From RGIG3013 sp045538935 (GTDB lineage Bacteria > Bacillota > Clostridia > Oscillospirales > Acutalibacteraceae): 64,000 nt of DNA. Position numbers and translations under genes: made by a program. Of the stretch, positions 18,969-27,072 are shown piece by piece. The notes under the pieces were generated by a model that was not told the DNA's origin, made no database searches, and worked only from the letters and a program-made list of their open reading frames with translations. Where the stretch lies: positions 124,001 to 188,000 of the forward strand of contig JAZQEI010000027.1 of assembly GCA_045538935.1 (NCBI GenBank), written 5' to 3'. The first letter of the stretch is position 1. Each line of letters begins with the position of its first letter.

Positions 18969-19917
18969 CAGCAGGTAAATTACCTCCTATGGAAGTTTTA
19001 TCCATATCATAAAGAACCTTTAAATAAGACGATAATTTTTCTTTCATGGATGTTCCCGTAACCGATACCGTATTGCAATAAGGAATTGCCTTAACCGCAA
19101 TAGGTTCTTTTGCAATTATACCAAGTTCTGTTACAATTTTTGCTGCAGACTGAATGTCTTGCTTAACAAATTCAACAGATTCTTTGTGTTCATTTAAGAA
19201 AATTTCAACCAAAGATTTGTGTTGCTCTAAAAACTCATTTCTAACAATAGTAACACCAGTTACAGTAGCTGCGTTAGGTTCTTTATCGGTCCAAGCTTTA
19301 GAAAGATCAATAGTTATCTTTAAATTAGTATTTTGAATTGTCGCCGCAGTTGCAAATGGTTGTGGCAATAAACCAACAGCCTTATTATCGGCAGAAAGTG
19401 CGCTTAAAACCTCGGTAGCTTCGGCCTTATATTCTAATTTAACATCATCTAAACCAATAGAATATAGTCCTAAAACATACTGTAATGAATAGTCAGGTGT
19501 GGTACCCTTTCCTGTTAAGTAAATAGTTTTACCCTTTAAACTTTCTATTGTGGTAATGGTATCATCTGCAGTTACAAAATATAAAACTCCCAAAGTGTTC
19601 AAATTAATTACAGATATTTTTCCACCGGTTTTGTTATATAAAACGGATGCGAGGTTTGCAGGAATTAAAGCAATATCTACTTCATTATTTATAATTTTAG
19701 CCGCCATAGCATCTGCCGCGGTTTCCATTACAAATTCATAATTTGCCTTTGTAGCAGAATTATTTTTATCATTAATAATTCCCGAAAGACCTATTGATGT
19801 AGCGCCCTTTAAAGAGCCAACTCTAATAATAGTATTATCTATCGTTTCTTTACCCTTACAACCTGCAAATGTTAATAAAAGCATGGTTGCCAATATTAAT
19901 GCAATAATTTTTTTCAT
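18946..19917 (-). CDS. ABC transporter substrate-binding lipoprotein (NMT1/SsuA-type)
   Basis: The 323-residue protein starts MKKIIALIL and has a lipoprotein signal peptide ending in the lipobox LTFAGC, so it should be anchored to the outer face of the membrane. The rest resembles type II binding proteins for aromatic sulfonates, taurine, nitrate or thiamine-pyrimidine precursors: IRVGSLKGATSIGLSG near the N-terminus, AAKIINNEVDIALIP, and GLLPQPFATAA. I use ATG 19917; TTG 19926 has better spacing to AGGA but would only prepend three residues. It is the first gene of the importer operon and diverges from a Crp/Fnr regulator gene. Confidence 0.88.
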   Translation of the reverse strand: MKKIIALILATMLLLTFAGCKGKETIDNTIIRVGSLKGATSIGLSGIINDKNNSATKANYEFVMETAADAMAAKIINNEVDIALIPANLASVLYNKTGGKISVINLNTLGVLYFVTADDTITTIESLKGKTIYLTGKGTTPDYSLQYVLGLYSIGLDDVKLEYKAEATEVLSALSADNKAVGLLPQPFATAATIQNTNLKITIDLSKAWTDKEPNAATVTGVTIVRNEFLEQHKSLVEIFLNEHKESVEFVKQDIQSAAKIVTELGIIAKEPIAVKAIPYCNTVSVTGTSMKEKLSSYLKVLYDMDKTSIGGNLPADEFYYIP

Positions 19918-19936
19918 ACAAAACAACTTCTTCCTA

Positions 19937-19964
19937 TTGAATTTTTTTTTTATTATAGTATAAT
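19937..19964 (+). promoter_or_regulatory. Predicted promoter of the Crp/Fnr regulator
   Basis: TTGAAT (19937-19942) and TATAAT (19959-19964) are 16 bases apart. The start of transcription would be near 19971, so the palindrome at 19980-19993 falls at about +10 to +23, a position suited to autorepression. Confidence 0.5.
19952..19957 (-). promoter_or_regulatory. Predicted -10 element of the ABC importer operon
   Basis: On the minus strand TATAAT spans 19957-19952. No good -35 is present at the proper distance (CATAAA at 19980-19975), which is what activator-dependent promoters look like. Transcription would start near 19945, placing the centre of the palindrome at 19980-19993 at about -41.5. 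Confidence 0.45.
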
Positions 19965-19979
19965 AAATATGAAATTTAT

Positions 19980-19993
19980 GTTGTTTTTACAAC
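19980..19993. promoter_or_regulatory. Fnr/Crp-like operator GTTGT-N4-ACAAC
   Basis: This perfect 5-4-5 palindrome has the same architecture as Fnr-family boxes (TTGAT-N4-ATCAA) but different half-sites. It lies between the divergent importer operon and the Crp/Fnr gene. Binding by the adjacent regulator is inference from position and symmetry. Confidence 0.55.
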
Positions 19994-20006
19994 GAAAGTG
20001 AGAAAT

Positions 20007-20669
20007 ATGGAAAAATATATTAATATTTTAAAAAATTGTGTGCTTTTTAACAAGTTGAACGAAATACAAATATCAACATTTTTACAAACACTAAATACAA
20101 ATGTAAAAACTTATAGAAAAGATGAATACATATATTACGAAGGCCAAGAAATTGAAAGCATTGGAATTATATTACAAGGTAACGTTAGAGTAATTTCAAC
20201 CGATTATTTTGGGAACGACTCAATATATTCTGTCTTGACTGTTTCTGATATATTTGGAGAAGCATTGTTTGCTATTGAAAACAAGAATATGCCTTTTAGC
20301 ATTGTAGCATCCAGCGATAGCAAAATATTATTTATAAGAAAAGATAATCTGTTTTCAGACGATACTACTACCGACGAAAGTAATATTATTGTTAAAAACC
20401 TTATATGTATTCTTGCCGAGAAAACACTAAAGTTCAGACAAACACTTGAGCATGTTACACGCCGCACAACAAGACAAAAGGTTTTATCGTATCTTTCACA
20501 TACTGCAAAGTCAGTTGGCTCCGATACATTTTATATTCCCTTTAATCGTCAACAACTTGCAGACTATTTGGCGGTCGAACGCAGTGCATTATCGGCAGAA
20601 CTAAGCCGTATGCAAAATGAAAACCTAATAGAATATCATAAAAATAAATTTACCTTAAAAAACAAATAA
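20007..20669 (+). CDS. Crp/Fnr-family transcription regulator
   Basis: The 220-residue protein has an N-terminal cyclic-nucleotide-binding-type beta-roll (about 10-120, with GQEIESIGIILQGNVRV and FGEALFA) and a C-terminal winged helix (about 150-215, RQQLADYLAVERSALSAELSRM as helix-turn-helix). It has too few N-terminal cysteines for an Fnr-type iron-sulfur cluster (only the Cys in KNCVLF there). The effector is unknown. ATG 20007 has a weak AAGTGAG ribosome site; an in-frame GTG at 19998 is the alternative. It diverges from the ABC importer, its likely target. A bidirectional terminator follows. Confidence 0.9.
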   Translation: MEKYINILKNCVLFNKLNEIQISTFLQTLNTNVKTYRKDEYIYYEGQEIESIGIILQGNVRVISTDYFGNDSIYSVLTVSDIFGEALFAIENKNMPFSIVASSDSKILFIRKDNLFSDDTTTDESNIIVKNLICILAEKTLKFRQTLEHVTRRTTRQKVLSYLSHTAKSVGSDTFYIPFNRQQLADYLAVERSALSAELSRMQNENLIEYHKNKFTLKNK

Positions 20670-20699
20670 AGCGGATGCAATGCATCCGCTTTATTTGTT
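20661..20699. terminator. Bidirectional terminator between the Crp/Fnr and LCP genes
   Basis: Two perfect 19-base arms (20661-20679 and 20681-20699) flank a single central base. T-rich tails follow in both directions (TTTATTTGTT). It overlaps the last codons of the plus-strand gene and lies 21 bases beyond the stop of the minus-strand LCP gene, so it serves both. Confidence 0.9.
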
Positions 20700-20720
20700 A
20701 ATATCATCTAATGCTTAAAA

Positions 20721-22592
20721 TTAATTGTTATTTTCCTCGGGTTCAGATTCTGTGGGTTTTGAGCTACTTTGGGCGGGTTTGCTACTGCTAGTTTCAACTT
20801 TATCATTATCATCTTTATCACTAGAGGTGCTGCTTGTTGGTTTTGACGAAGAGCTTGCTTTAGATGACGAGGATGACTCTTCACTGGATGTTGAATCTTG
20901 TGATGATGTTGAAGCGCTAGACTCCACATCAGACGAAGCGGTTTGTTTATCAGATGATGTAGTAGTCTCGCTTGAGGTTGTAGTTTCACTAGGCTTAGAC
21001 TGTGTGGTTTGAGGCTTGCTAGATGTATTATTGTTTTTGTTGCCTCCCCAAATATATTCAGGGTCTTTGGTGTTGCCCAAGTTAGCATTGCTTTCACTTA
21101 AAACTTCGGCACCTTCAAGCATTTCGCCGTTCATAATTTTTGCAATATCGGCCTTTGCTTCGGCAATTTTTTCTTCACTTAATAAACAAACATAAAGCGG
21201 CTTTGTCGCCGAATATGAGTAGCAACATTTTTTAGCACCTTTACCATCTACCGCTAAAGACTTAATTGCCCAGTCGCTGCCGTCGGACAGTTGCATTTTT
21301 ACTATATCGGTAATTTGGTCGGTAGTCATATTAGTTTGCATATTGCTAGAAACGGTAGATAAAATAGACGAATAACCCTTTAAAATAGATTTAGACATCA
21401 TTTTATTAAGCATTGCTTTAATTACAAGCTGCTGGTTTTTACCGCGTTGATTATCCCCAGCATTAAACGCATGACGTTCTCTTGCAAAAGCAAGTGCTTG
21501 CTCACCGTTAAAATGGTTATTACCCTTTTCAAATCTAATGCCTTCAACAGATGTAAATGTAAACGGACAATAAATGTCTATACCGCCTAAAGCATCAACA
21601 ATTTTTAAAACTGATGTAAAGTTTACACGCACAAAATAGTTAATTTTTGTATCGTAAACTTGCTCTAATGTTGCAATAGATTTTTCAACACCGTAAATTC
21701 CGGCATGAGTAAGTTTATCTTTAAGGTTTTTTGTAACACCTGGAATATCTACATAACCATCACGTGAGGTTGTAAGAAGCATAATTTGCTTTGTTGTGGG
21801 ATTAACAAAGGCAATAATGTTAACGTCACTTCGGCTTCTTGCTTTTATAGAACCATAGGTATCTATACCGCTTATATATATTGCAAATGGGTCTTTGGTT
21901 ACGTCTACGTGAGTAGCATTTAGGCTATTTTCGTTTTTAACCTTAATTTCTATAGTATCAATAATTCTTATATCGTCACTAAAGCCCTCTATGTCTTCAT
22001 TTACCATGTCGTTATGAATTGGGTTGTAAATAATAGCACCTATTTTTTTATCGAACAAGGCTTCCACAAGATGTAAAATTCCATCGTACTCTGTTGTATT
22101 AAGTTCAGTTTTTAACTTTTTGTTCCATTTTTCAATTGCTGTATCTACATTTTCGCGGTCAAGTGTATCGCAAATACCAATTTTATAATCTTTAACATCT
22201 TCTAACGTTTGGGCGGAATCTTCTTTTAAAACAGCAACTGCAATAGTCTCAACAGTATAGTCTATATCGGTTATTGAACCAAGCAAAGATGTTATTTTAA
22301 GAAGATGAAAATCAGAGAAAAGCAAAACCACACACATAATTCCGGCAACAATTCTGCCGGCTAAACGTATTTTGTTTTTCATTTGAGAATAAATGCAAAA
22401 CAGTAATGTTCCTAATAGTAAAACAACAACAATACCCAAATACAATAATGGCAAAACGTCTAGGTACAATAACACGGCTATTGTTACTATAGAAAGCAAC
22501 ATTAAAACTGCGCAAAACGCTAAGCTTATGCGTTGTTGAATTTGTTTTTTAGTTAACTTAGCTTTAACATTATCCTTTGAATGCTTACCCAT
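20721..22592 (-). CDS. LytR-CpsA-Psr (LCP) family glycopolymer transferase
   Basis: LCP enzymes attach wall teichoic acid or capsule-type polymers to peptidoglycan on the outer face of the membrane. The 623-residue protein has basic cytoplasmic residues, two or three N-terminal membrane segments (about 20-100), an accessory domain, and the LCP catalytic domain with LLTTSRDGYVDIPG, KLTHAGIYG, the VDALGGIDI block and FARERHAFNAGDNQRGKNQQ. The last 120 or so residues are a low-complexity Ser/Thr/Lys/Glu tail, probably disordered and spanning the wall. ATG 22592 has GGTGA 7 bases upstream. A 90-residue frame on the other strand here is a by-product of the biased tail. Confidence 0.93.
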   Translation of the reverse strand: MGKHSKDNVKAKLTKKQIQQRISLAFCAVLMLLSIVTIAVLLYLDVLPLLYLGIVVVLLLGTLLFCIYSQMKNKIRLAGRIVAGIMCVVLLFSDFHLLKITSLLGSITDIDYTVETIAVAVLKEDSAQTLEDVKDYKIGICDTLDRENVDTAIEKWNKKLKTELNTTEYDGILHLVEALFDKKIGAIIYNPIHNDMVNEDIEGFSDDIRIIDTIEIKVKNENSLNATHVDVTKDPFAIYISGIDTYGSIKARSRSDVNIIAFVNPTTKQIMLLTTSRDGYVDIPGVTKNLKDKLTHAGIYGVEKSIATLEQVYDTKINYFVRVNFTSVLKIVDALGGIDIYCPFTFTSVEGIRFEKGNNHFNGEQALAFARERHAFNAGDNQRGKNQQLVIKAMLNKMMSKSILKGYSSILSTVSSNMQTNMTTDQITDIVKMQLSDGSDWAIKSLAVDGKGAKKCCYSYSATKPLYVCLLSEEKIAEAKADIAKIMNGEMLEGAEVLSESNANLGNTKDPEYIWGGNKNNNTSSKPQTTQSKPSETTTSSETTTSSDKQTASSDVESSASTSSQDSTSSEESSSSSKASSSSKPTSSTSSDKDDNDKVETSSSKPAQSSSKPTESEPEENNN

Positions 22593-22635
22593 TATATCGT
22601 CACCTTTACATATAATAATCATAACAATTCATGTT

Positions 22636-22664
22636 ATTATAACACAACAAGCAACTTATTTCAA
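22636..22664 (-). promoter_or_regulatory. Predicted promoter of the LCP gene
   Basis: On the minus strand, TTGAAA (22664-22659) and TATAAT (22641-22636) are exactly 17 bases apart. The leader would be about 37 bases long. Confidence 0.7.
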
Positions 22665-22715
22665 CACATCAAATATTAACGATGTTTAAATTTTAAATAT
22701 AATTATTGGTTTTTC

Positions 22716-22744
22716 TTGTGTGCTATTATATTTTGTGGTATTAT
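22716..22744 (+). promoter_or_regulatory. Predicted promoter of rlmD
   Basis: TTGTGT (22716-22721) and TATTAT (22739-22744) are 17 bases apart. The leader would be about 30 bases long and contains AAAGGA 7 bases before the ATG. Confidence 0.5.
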
Positions 22745-22781
22745 TTATTTGTAAACAACATTTGCTTAAAGGACTTAATTT

Positions 22782-24479
22782 ATGGAGCTTGTTAAAAATC
22801 AGATTATAGATATTAGAATTTCCGATATGTCTACTGACGGCAACGGAATTGGTAAATATGAAAATATTGCTATTTTTACTCCACAAACTGCCATCGGTGA
22901 TTTTGTAAGAGTAAAGATACTAAAGGTTAAAAAGAGTTATGCTTATGCTAAAGTAGAAAAGATTTTAGAGCCATCTGCTTGCAGAATTACACCGGACTGT
23001 GATGTCTTTTCTAAATGCGGCGGTTGTGTTTTTAGACATATTTCTTACTGTTCTGAATGCCAAATAAAACAAGAGCGTGTAAAACAAGTATTATGCAGAA
23101 TAGGCAAGCAAGACTCACCAAATATAATGCCTATAATTTCTGCCGTTAACACAAACGAGTATCGCAATAAAGCTCAACTCCCTATAGCACAAAGCGGTGA
23201 GGCTGGTTTTTTTGCCGTACATTCGCACAGAGTAATACCTATTTTTGACTGCAAAATTCAACCTCAAATTTTCAATAAAATATCCTCTGCTTTTTCTGAA
23301 TGGATAAAAAGCCACCATATTTCTGTTTATGACGAAACCTTGCATAAAGGCATGGTTCGGCATTTATACCTTAGAATTGCTAAGAAAACAAATGAGTTAA
23401 TGGTTGTAATAGTTACAAACGGCTACAATCTAGAACACACCGACGCTCTCATACAGACATTAAAAGACATATTACCGGATACAAAATTCACCCTGGTACA
23501 AAACATAAACACAGCCGACACCAACGTAATTTTATCTGATAAATGTAAAACCATTTACGGCAACGGCTATATTACCGACATTTTATGCGATGTAAAATTC
23601 AGAATTTCACCACTGTCTTTCTACCAAGTAAATAGAGATATGGCCGAAATACTATATAAGAAAGCTCAAGAGTATGCTAATCCTAAAGACTGTACCGTTT
23701 TAGACCTATATTGTGGTGCAGGCACAATAGGGCTTTCTATGGCAAGCAAGGCAAAAAAAATAATTGGTGTAGAAATAATACCCGACGCAGTTATAGATGC
23801 CGAGTACAATGCTAAAATAAACAACATAACTAATGCTGAATTTATTTGTGCAGATGCTGCAAAAGCCGCTATAAAACTAACGGAACAGAATGTTAAACCC
23901 GATGTTGTTATAATAGATCCGCCTCGTAAAGGTTGTAGCGAAGAACTTTTAAACACCATTGCAAACGATTTTAACCCTAAACGCCTTGTTTATGTTTCTT
24001 GTGATCCGGCAACGCTTGCTCGCGACATTAAAATTTTAAACGATTTAGGTTTTATGCTTATAGAAGCCACACCAGTAGACCTATTCCCCCGCACCGCACA
24101 TGTTGAAACTGTAGCTCTTTTACGTCGGCAAGTTGACACGCATAATATGAAGCTTGACTCCTCTCCGTTTAAAATGATAAAGAGTGGAGAAAAAACTATT
24201 GAACTTCGTTTGTTTGATGAAAAGCGTCAACAAATAAAAGTTGGCGATAACATTGTTTTTACCAATAACTCTACAGGTAAAACAATAAATACAATTGTTA
24301 CAAAACTACACCGTTTTAACAGTTTTGAAGAATTATATAAAACATTACCTCTTTTAAAATGCGGATATACAAATGAAGATATAGGTATCGCATCCCCCGA
24401 CGATATGAAACAGTATTATTCTTTAGAGGAACAGAAAAAATACGGTGTAATTGGTATTGAGCTTAAAATAAAAGAATGA
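22782..24479 (+). CDS. rlmD: 23S rRNA uracil-C5 methyltransferase (RlmD/RumA type) fused to a C-terminal ASCH domain
   Basis: The first 450 residues are a complete RlmD/RumA-type enzyme: a TRAM domain (1-65), cluster-type cysteines C73, C79, C82 and C157, the SAM motif VLDLYCGAGTIGLSM, the NPPR-like IDPPRKGC, and the catalytic LVYVSCDPATLARD. It should methylate a uridine of 23S rRNA using SAM. Residues from about 454 to 565 are an extra domain starting HNMKLDSSPFKMIKSGEKT and containing ELRLFDEKR and VGDNIVF, the pattern of ASCH domains that bind RNA or modified nucleosides. RlmD proteins usually end at 430-460 residues. The reading frame is continuous through the junction, so this is a real fusion in the sequence given. 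ATG 22782 follows AAAGGAC. Confidence 0.9.
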   Translation: MELVKNQIIDIRISDMSTDGNGIGKYENIAIFTPQTAIGDFVRVKILKVKKSYAYAKVEKILEPSACRITPDCDVFSKCGGCVFRHISYCSECQIKQERVKQVLCRIGKQDSPNIMPIISAVNTNEYRNKAQLPIAQSGEAGFFAVHSHRVIPIFDCKIQPQIFNKISSAFSEWIKSHHISVYDETLHKGMVRHLYLRIAKKTNELMVVIVTNGYNLEHTDALIQTLKDILPDTKFTLVQNINTADTNVILSDKCKTIYGNGYITDILCDVKFRISPLSFYQVNRDMAEILYKKAQEYANPKDCTVLDLYCGAGTIGLSMASKAKKIIGVEIIPDAVIDAEYNAKINNITNAEFICADAAKAAIKLTEQNVKPDVVIIDPPRKGCSEELLNTIANDFNPKRLVYVSCDPATLARDIKILNDLGFMLIEATPVDLFPRTAHVETVALLRRQVDTHNMKLDSSPFKMIKSGEKTIELRLFDEKRQQIKVGDNIVFTNNSTGKTINTIVTKLHRFNSFEELYKTLPLLKCGYTNEDIGIASPDDMKQYYSLEEQKKYGVIGIELKIKE

Positions 24480-24507
24480 CCGATTATTTCGGTCATTCTT
24501 TTATTTT
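24474..24507. terminator. Bidirectional terminator between rlmD and birA
   Basis: Ten-base arms GAATGACCGA (24474-24483) and TCGGTCATTC (24489-24498) enclose a five-base loop, with TTTTATTTT after them on the plus strand and an A/T-rich tail on the other. It overlaps the rlmD stop codon. Confidence 0.85.
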
Positions 24508-25261
24508 AAAATCTTATAGATACTTCACCCGTAGAAATTGTTTTAAAGGTTCCGTCGCTAAGTTTTACTATTAATGAGCCATTATCATCAACATCAACTG
24601 CCGTTGCACTAAAGCTATCAGTTGCAGAAAAACAAGTTATTTCTTTGCCTATTACAATACTTTTTTCCCTGTATTCCTTAATAAAAACGTCCGTATCGTC
24701 TAAAATAATACCTAAAACATTATTTACGATACTTGCAATAATCACATTTCGATCTTCATTAATGCCGAGCGATGCTGCTATATCTTCAATGTCGTTTGGG
24801 AAATTAACCGTAGAAACATTTACTCCAATGCCTATAACTATACCATCAATAGTATTATTAGACTTGTTTACGATGCCTTCTGTCAGAATTCCGCAAACCT
24901 TTTTATTATTAATATAAACATCGTTAACCCATTTAATTCTAGGCGAAAGATTTAAACTTTCCAACGCTCTGCAAACGCCAACTGCGGTTTTTGCAGTAAC
25001 GCTTAAAAGATTTGATATTTGTTTTGTACTAATAGCAATAGACATATATATACCGGTGTCTTTTGGAGAATAAAAACTTCTTCCCATTCTTCCCCTACCG
25101 GCCGTTTGTGCATTAGCAACAACTATAAGCGGATTTTCTTTTTCCGTTGCAAATTCGCGTTTTGCGAAAAGATTTGTTGAATCTATACAGTCAAAAACAA
25201 AAACTTTAGCACTAGAAAATTCACTATTTAATTTTTCTTTTATTTTTTTATCACTCAGCAT
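24506..25261 (-). CDS. birA: Biotin-[acetyl-CoA-carboxylase] ligase, without a DNA-binding domain
   Basis: The 251-residue enzyme activates biotin with ATP and attaches it to carboxylase carrier domains. Visible features are CIDSTN, the biotinyl-AMP loop AGRGRMGRSF, the RIKWVNDVYINNKK block and GIGVN. It lacks the N-terminal winged helix of class II BirA, so it should not repress biotin genes itself. ATG 25261 has AAAGG 8 bases upstream; a longer GTG-started reading would run into the terminator. The hydA terminator ends only about 14 bases upstream of this ATG. Confidence 0.93.
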   Translation of the reverse strand: MLSDKKIKEKLNSEFSSAKVFVFDCIDSTNLFAKREFATEKENPLIVVANAQTAGRGRMGRSFYSPKDTGIYMSIAISTKQISNLLSVTAKTAVGVCRALESLNLSPRIKWVNDVYINNKKVCGILTEGIVNKSNNTIDGIVIGIGVNVSTVNFPNDIEDIAASLGINEDRNVIIASIVNNVLGIILDDTDVFIKEYREKSIVIGKEITCFSATDSFSATAVDVDDNGSLIVKLSDGTFKTISTGEVSIRF

Positions 25262-25274
25262 ATTTAAAACCTTT

Positions 25275-25306
25275 AAAAAATGCGGCTGCACAAAACGTGC
25301 AGCCGC
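25275..25306 (-). terminator. Terminator of the hydrogenase operon
   Basis: Ten-base GC-rich arms (GTGCAGCCGC at 25297-25306, GCGGCTGCAC at 25282-25291) enclose a five-base loop and are followed on the minus strand by ATTTTTT. It starts 7 bases after the hydA stop and ends right at the ribosome binding site of birA. Confidence 0.9.
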
Positions 25307-25312
25307 TTAATA

Positions 25313-27055
25313 TTACTTACCGCGTTTTATATATTTTGTGTGTAGAATTTCGTGTGCCTTATGGCTGCCAGGCTCACCGAAGAACTCATCATAAATCATT
25401 TTAATATCAGGATTTTCATGAGATTTGCGGTACTCTAACAAATTAGCATCGGCATCGTAAAGAACCTTTGCACGCAAGCTTGCTAAATCAACCTCGTTTC
25501 TTAACCACATAGGCTGTACAGGCTGTCCACCGCCGTTTACACAACCGCCAGGACAAGCCATGATTTCTACAAACTGAACGTCTAATTCGCCATTTCTAAT
25601 CATCTCTAGCAACTTGCCTGCATTTGCAGTACCCGATGCTACAGCTACATTAACGGTTAAATCTCCAAGTTTGTAAGATGCAGTCTTAATGCCTTCGCTT
25701 CCACGAACTTCTTCAAAATCAACCTTTTCAAGCTTTGTGCCTAAAATCCACTCAGCAGCAGTTCTAAGTGCTGCTTCCATAACGCCACCTGTACTACCGA
25801 AGATTGCACCTGCGCCAGAACCTATAGCAAACGGATTATCAAACTTCTCATCAGGTAATGCGTTAAACTCAATACCTGCGCGTTCAATCATCTTACCAAG
25901 TTCTCTTGTAGTAAGAGCAAAGTCAACATCACTTACGCCTGCAGCGGCTTCGTTAGGTCTGCCAACCTCAAACTTCTTAGCAGTACAAGGAATTGCAGAA
26001 ACGAATACGATATCTTTAGGATCCCAACCGTTCTTCTGTGCAAGATATGTTTTAACAACTGCACCGAACATCTGTTGAGGTGACTTACAGCTAGAAAGAT
26101 TATCAACAAAATCGGTATGATAATGCTCGCAATACTTAACCCAACCAGGAGAGCAAGAAGTAATAAGAGGTAATTTGCCACCGTTCTTAATGCGATCCAT
26201 AAGTTCGGTTGCTTCTTCCATAATGGTAAGGTCAGCAGTGAAGTTCATATCGAACACACCGTCAAAGCCAAGACGCTTTAATGCTGCAACCATTTTACCT
26301 TCAACATCGGTACCGGGTGCATTACCAAAGCACTCACCAAGTGTTGCACGTACAGAAGGAGCTGTACATACAAATACCTTTTTATTAGGATCACCAAGTG
26401 CAGCAAAAATATCATCTGTCTGATCTTTTTCAGTTAATGCGCCTGTAGGACAAGCAACAATACACTGACCGCAAGCAATACAAGGATTATCTGCAAGCTT
26501 GGTTTCAAATGCACAAGCAATGTGTGTATCAAAACCACGGTCATTAGCACCAATAACGCCTACACCTTGGTTGTGCTTACATACAGCAACGCATCTACGG
26601 CAAAGAATACATTTCTCGTTATCTCTTACGAGGAAATCTGTAGAATCTTCAAGTTCGTACTCATTTTTAACGCCATCAAAAGCGTACTGATCGTAAATAC
26701 CAAAATCTTTAGCGTACTTTTGAAGTTCGCAATTTTGGTTGCGTAAACAGCTAAGGCAATCCATCTTATGATCAGATAAAATAAGCTCTAAGTTTATTTT
26801 TCTTGCCTTTAATACTGCAGGAGAATTTGTATAAATCTCCATTCCTTCGTTTACGGGCTGTACACATGCAGCTACTAAAGATCTAGCGCCTTTAACCTCT
26901 ACTAGGCAGATACGACAAGCGCCGATAGCATTGATCTTTTTCATATAACAAAGGGTAGGAATATTGATAGATGCGGCTTTACATGCTTCAAGAATTGTTA
27001 AACCACTCTCAACAGCATAATCACGGCCGTTAATCTTTATATTTACTAAAGCCAT
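25313..27055 (-). CDS. hydA: [FeFe] hydrogenase catalytic subunit of an NAD(P)-linked multimeric enzyme
   Basis: The 580-residue subunit has the full group A3 layout. An N-terminal [2Fe-2S] domain uses C36, C47, C50 and C64. A His-ligated cluster motif follows (H96, C100, C103, C109), then two [4Fe-4S] ferredoxin sets (C149/152/155/159 and C192/195/198/202). The H-cluster domain has L1 TSCSPGW (C301), L2 IPCTAKKFE (C357) and L3 EIMACPGGCVNGGGQ (C501, C505). The C-terminal small-subunit region ends in HEILHTKYI. With HydB and HydC it should couple H2 formation to NADH and ferredoxin (electron bifurcation) or to NAD(P)H. ATG 27055 has GGGAG upstream. It is the last gene of the operon. Confidence 0.97.
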   Translation of the reverse strand: MALVNIKINGRDYAVESGLTILEACKAASINIPTLCYMKKINAIGACRICLVEVKGARSLVAACVQPVNEGMEIYTNSPAVLKARKINLELILSDHKMDCLSCLRNQNCELQKYAKDFGIYDQYAFDGVKNEYELEDSTDFLVRDNEKCILCRRCVAVCKHNQGVGVIGANDRGFDTHIACAFETKLADNPCIACGQCIVACPTGALTEKDQTDDIFAALGDPNKKVFVCTAPSVRATLGECFGNAPGTDVEGKMVAALKRLGFDGVFDMNFTADLTIMEEATELMDRIKNGGKLPLITSCSPGWVKYCEHYHTDFVDNLSSCKSPQQMFGAVVKTYLAQKNGWDPKDIVFVSAIPCTAKKFEVGRPNEAAAGVSDVDFALTTRELGKMIERAGIEFNALPDEKFDNPFAIGSGAGAIFGSTGGVMEAALRTAAEWILGTKLEKVDFEEVRGSEGIKTASYKLGDLTVNVAVASGTANAGKLLEMIRNGELDVQFVEIMACPGGCVNGGGQPVQPMWLRNEVDLASLRAKVLYDADANLLEYRKSHENPDIKMIYDEFFGEPGSHKAHEILHTKYIKRGK

Positions 27056-27072
27056 TTATTATTACTCCCTTC

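Noticed and set aside
20725..21012. Plus-strand 95-residue Leu/Ser/Asp/Glu-rich frame
   Set aside because: It is the mirror of the low-complexity Ser/Thr tail of the LCP protein and has no ribosome site.
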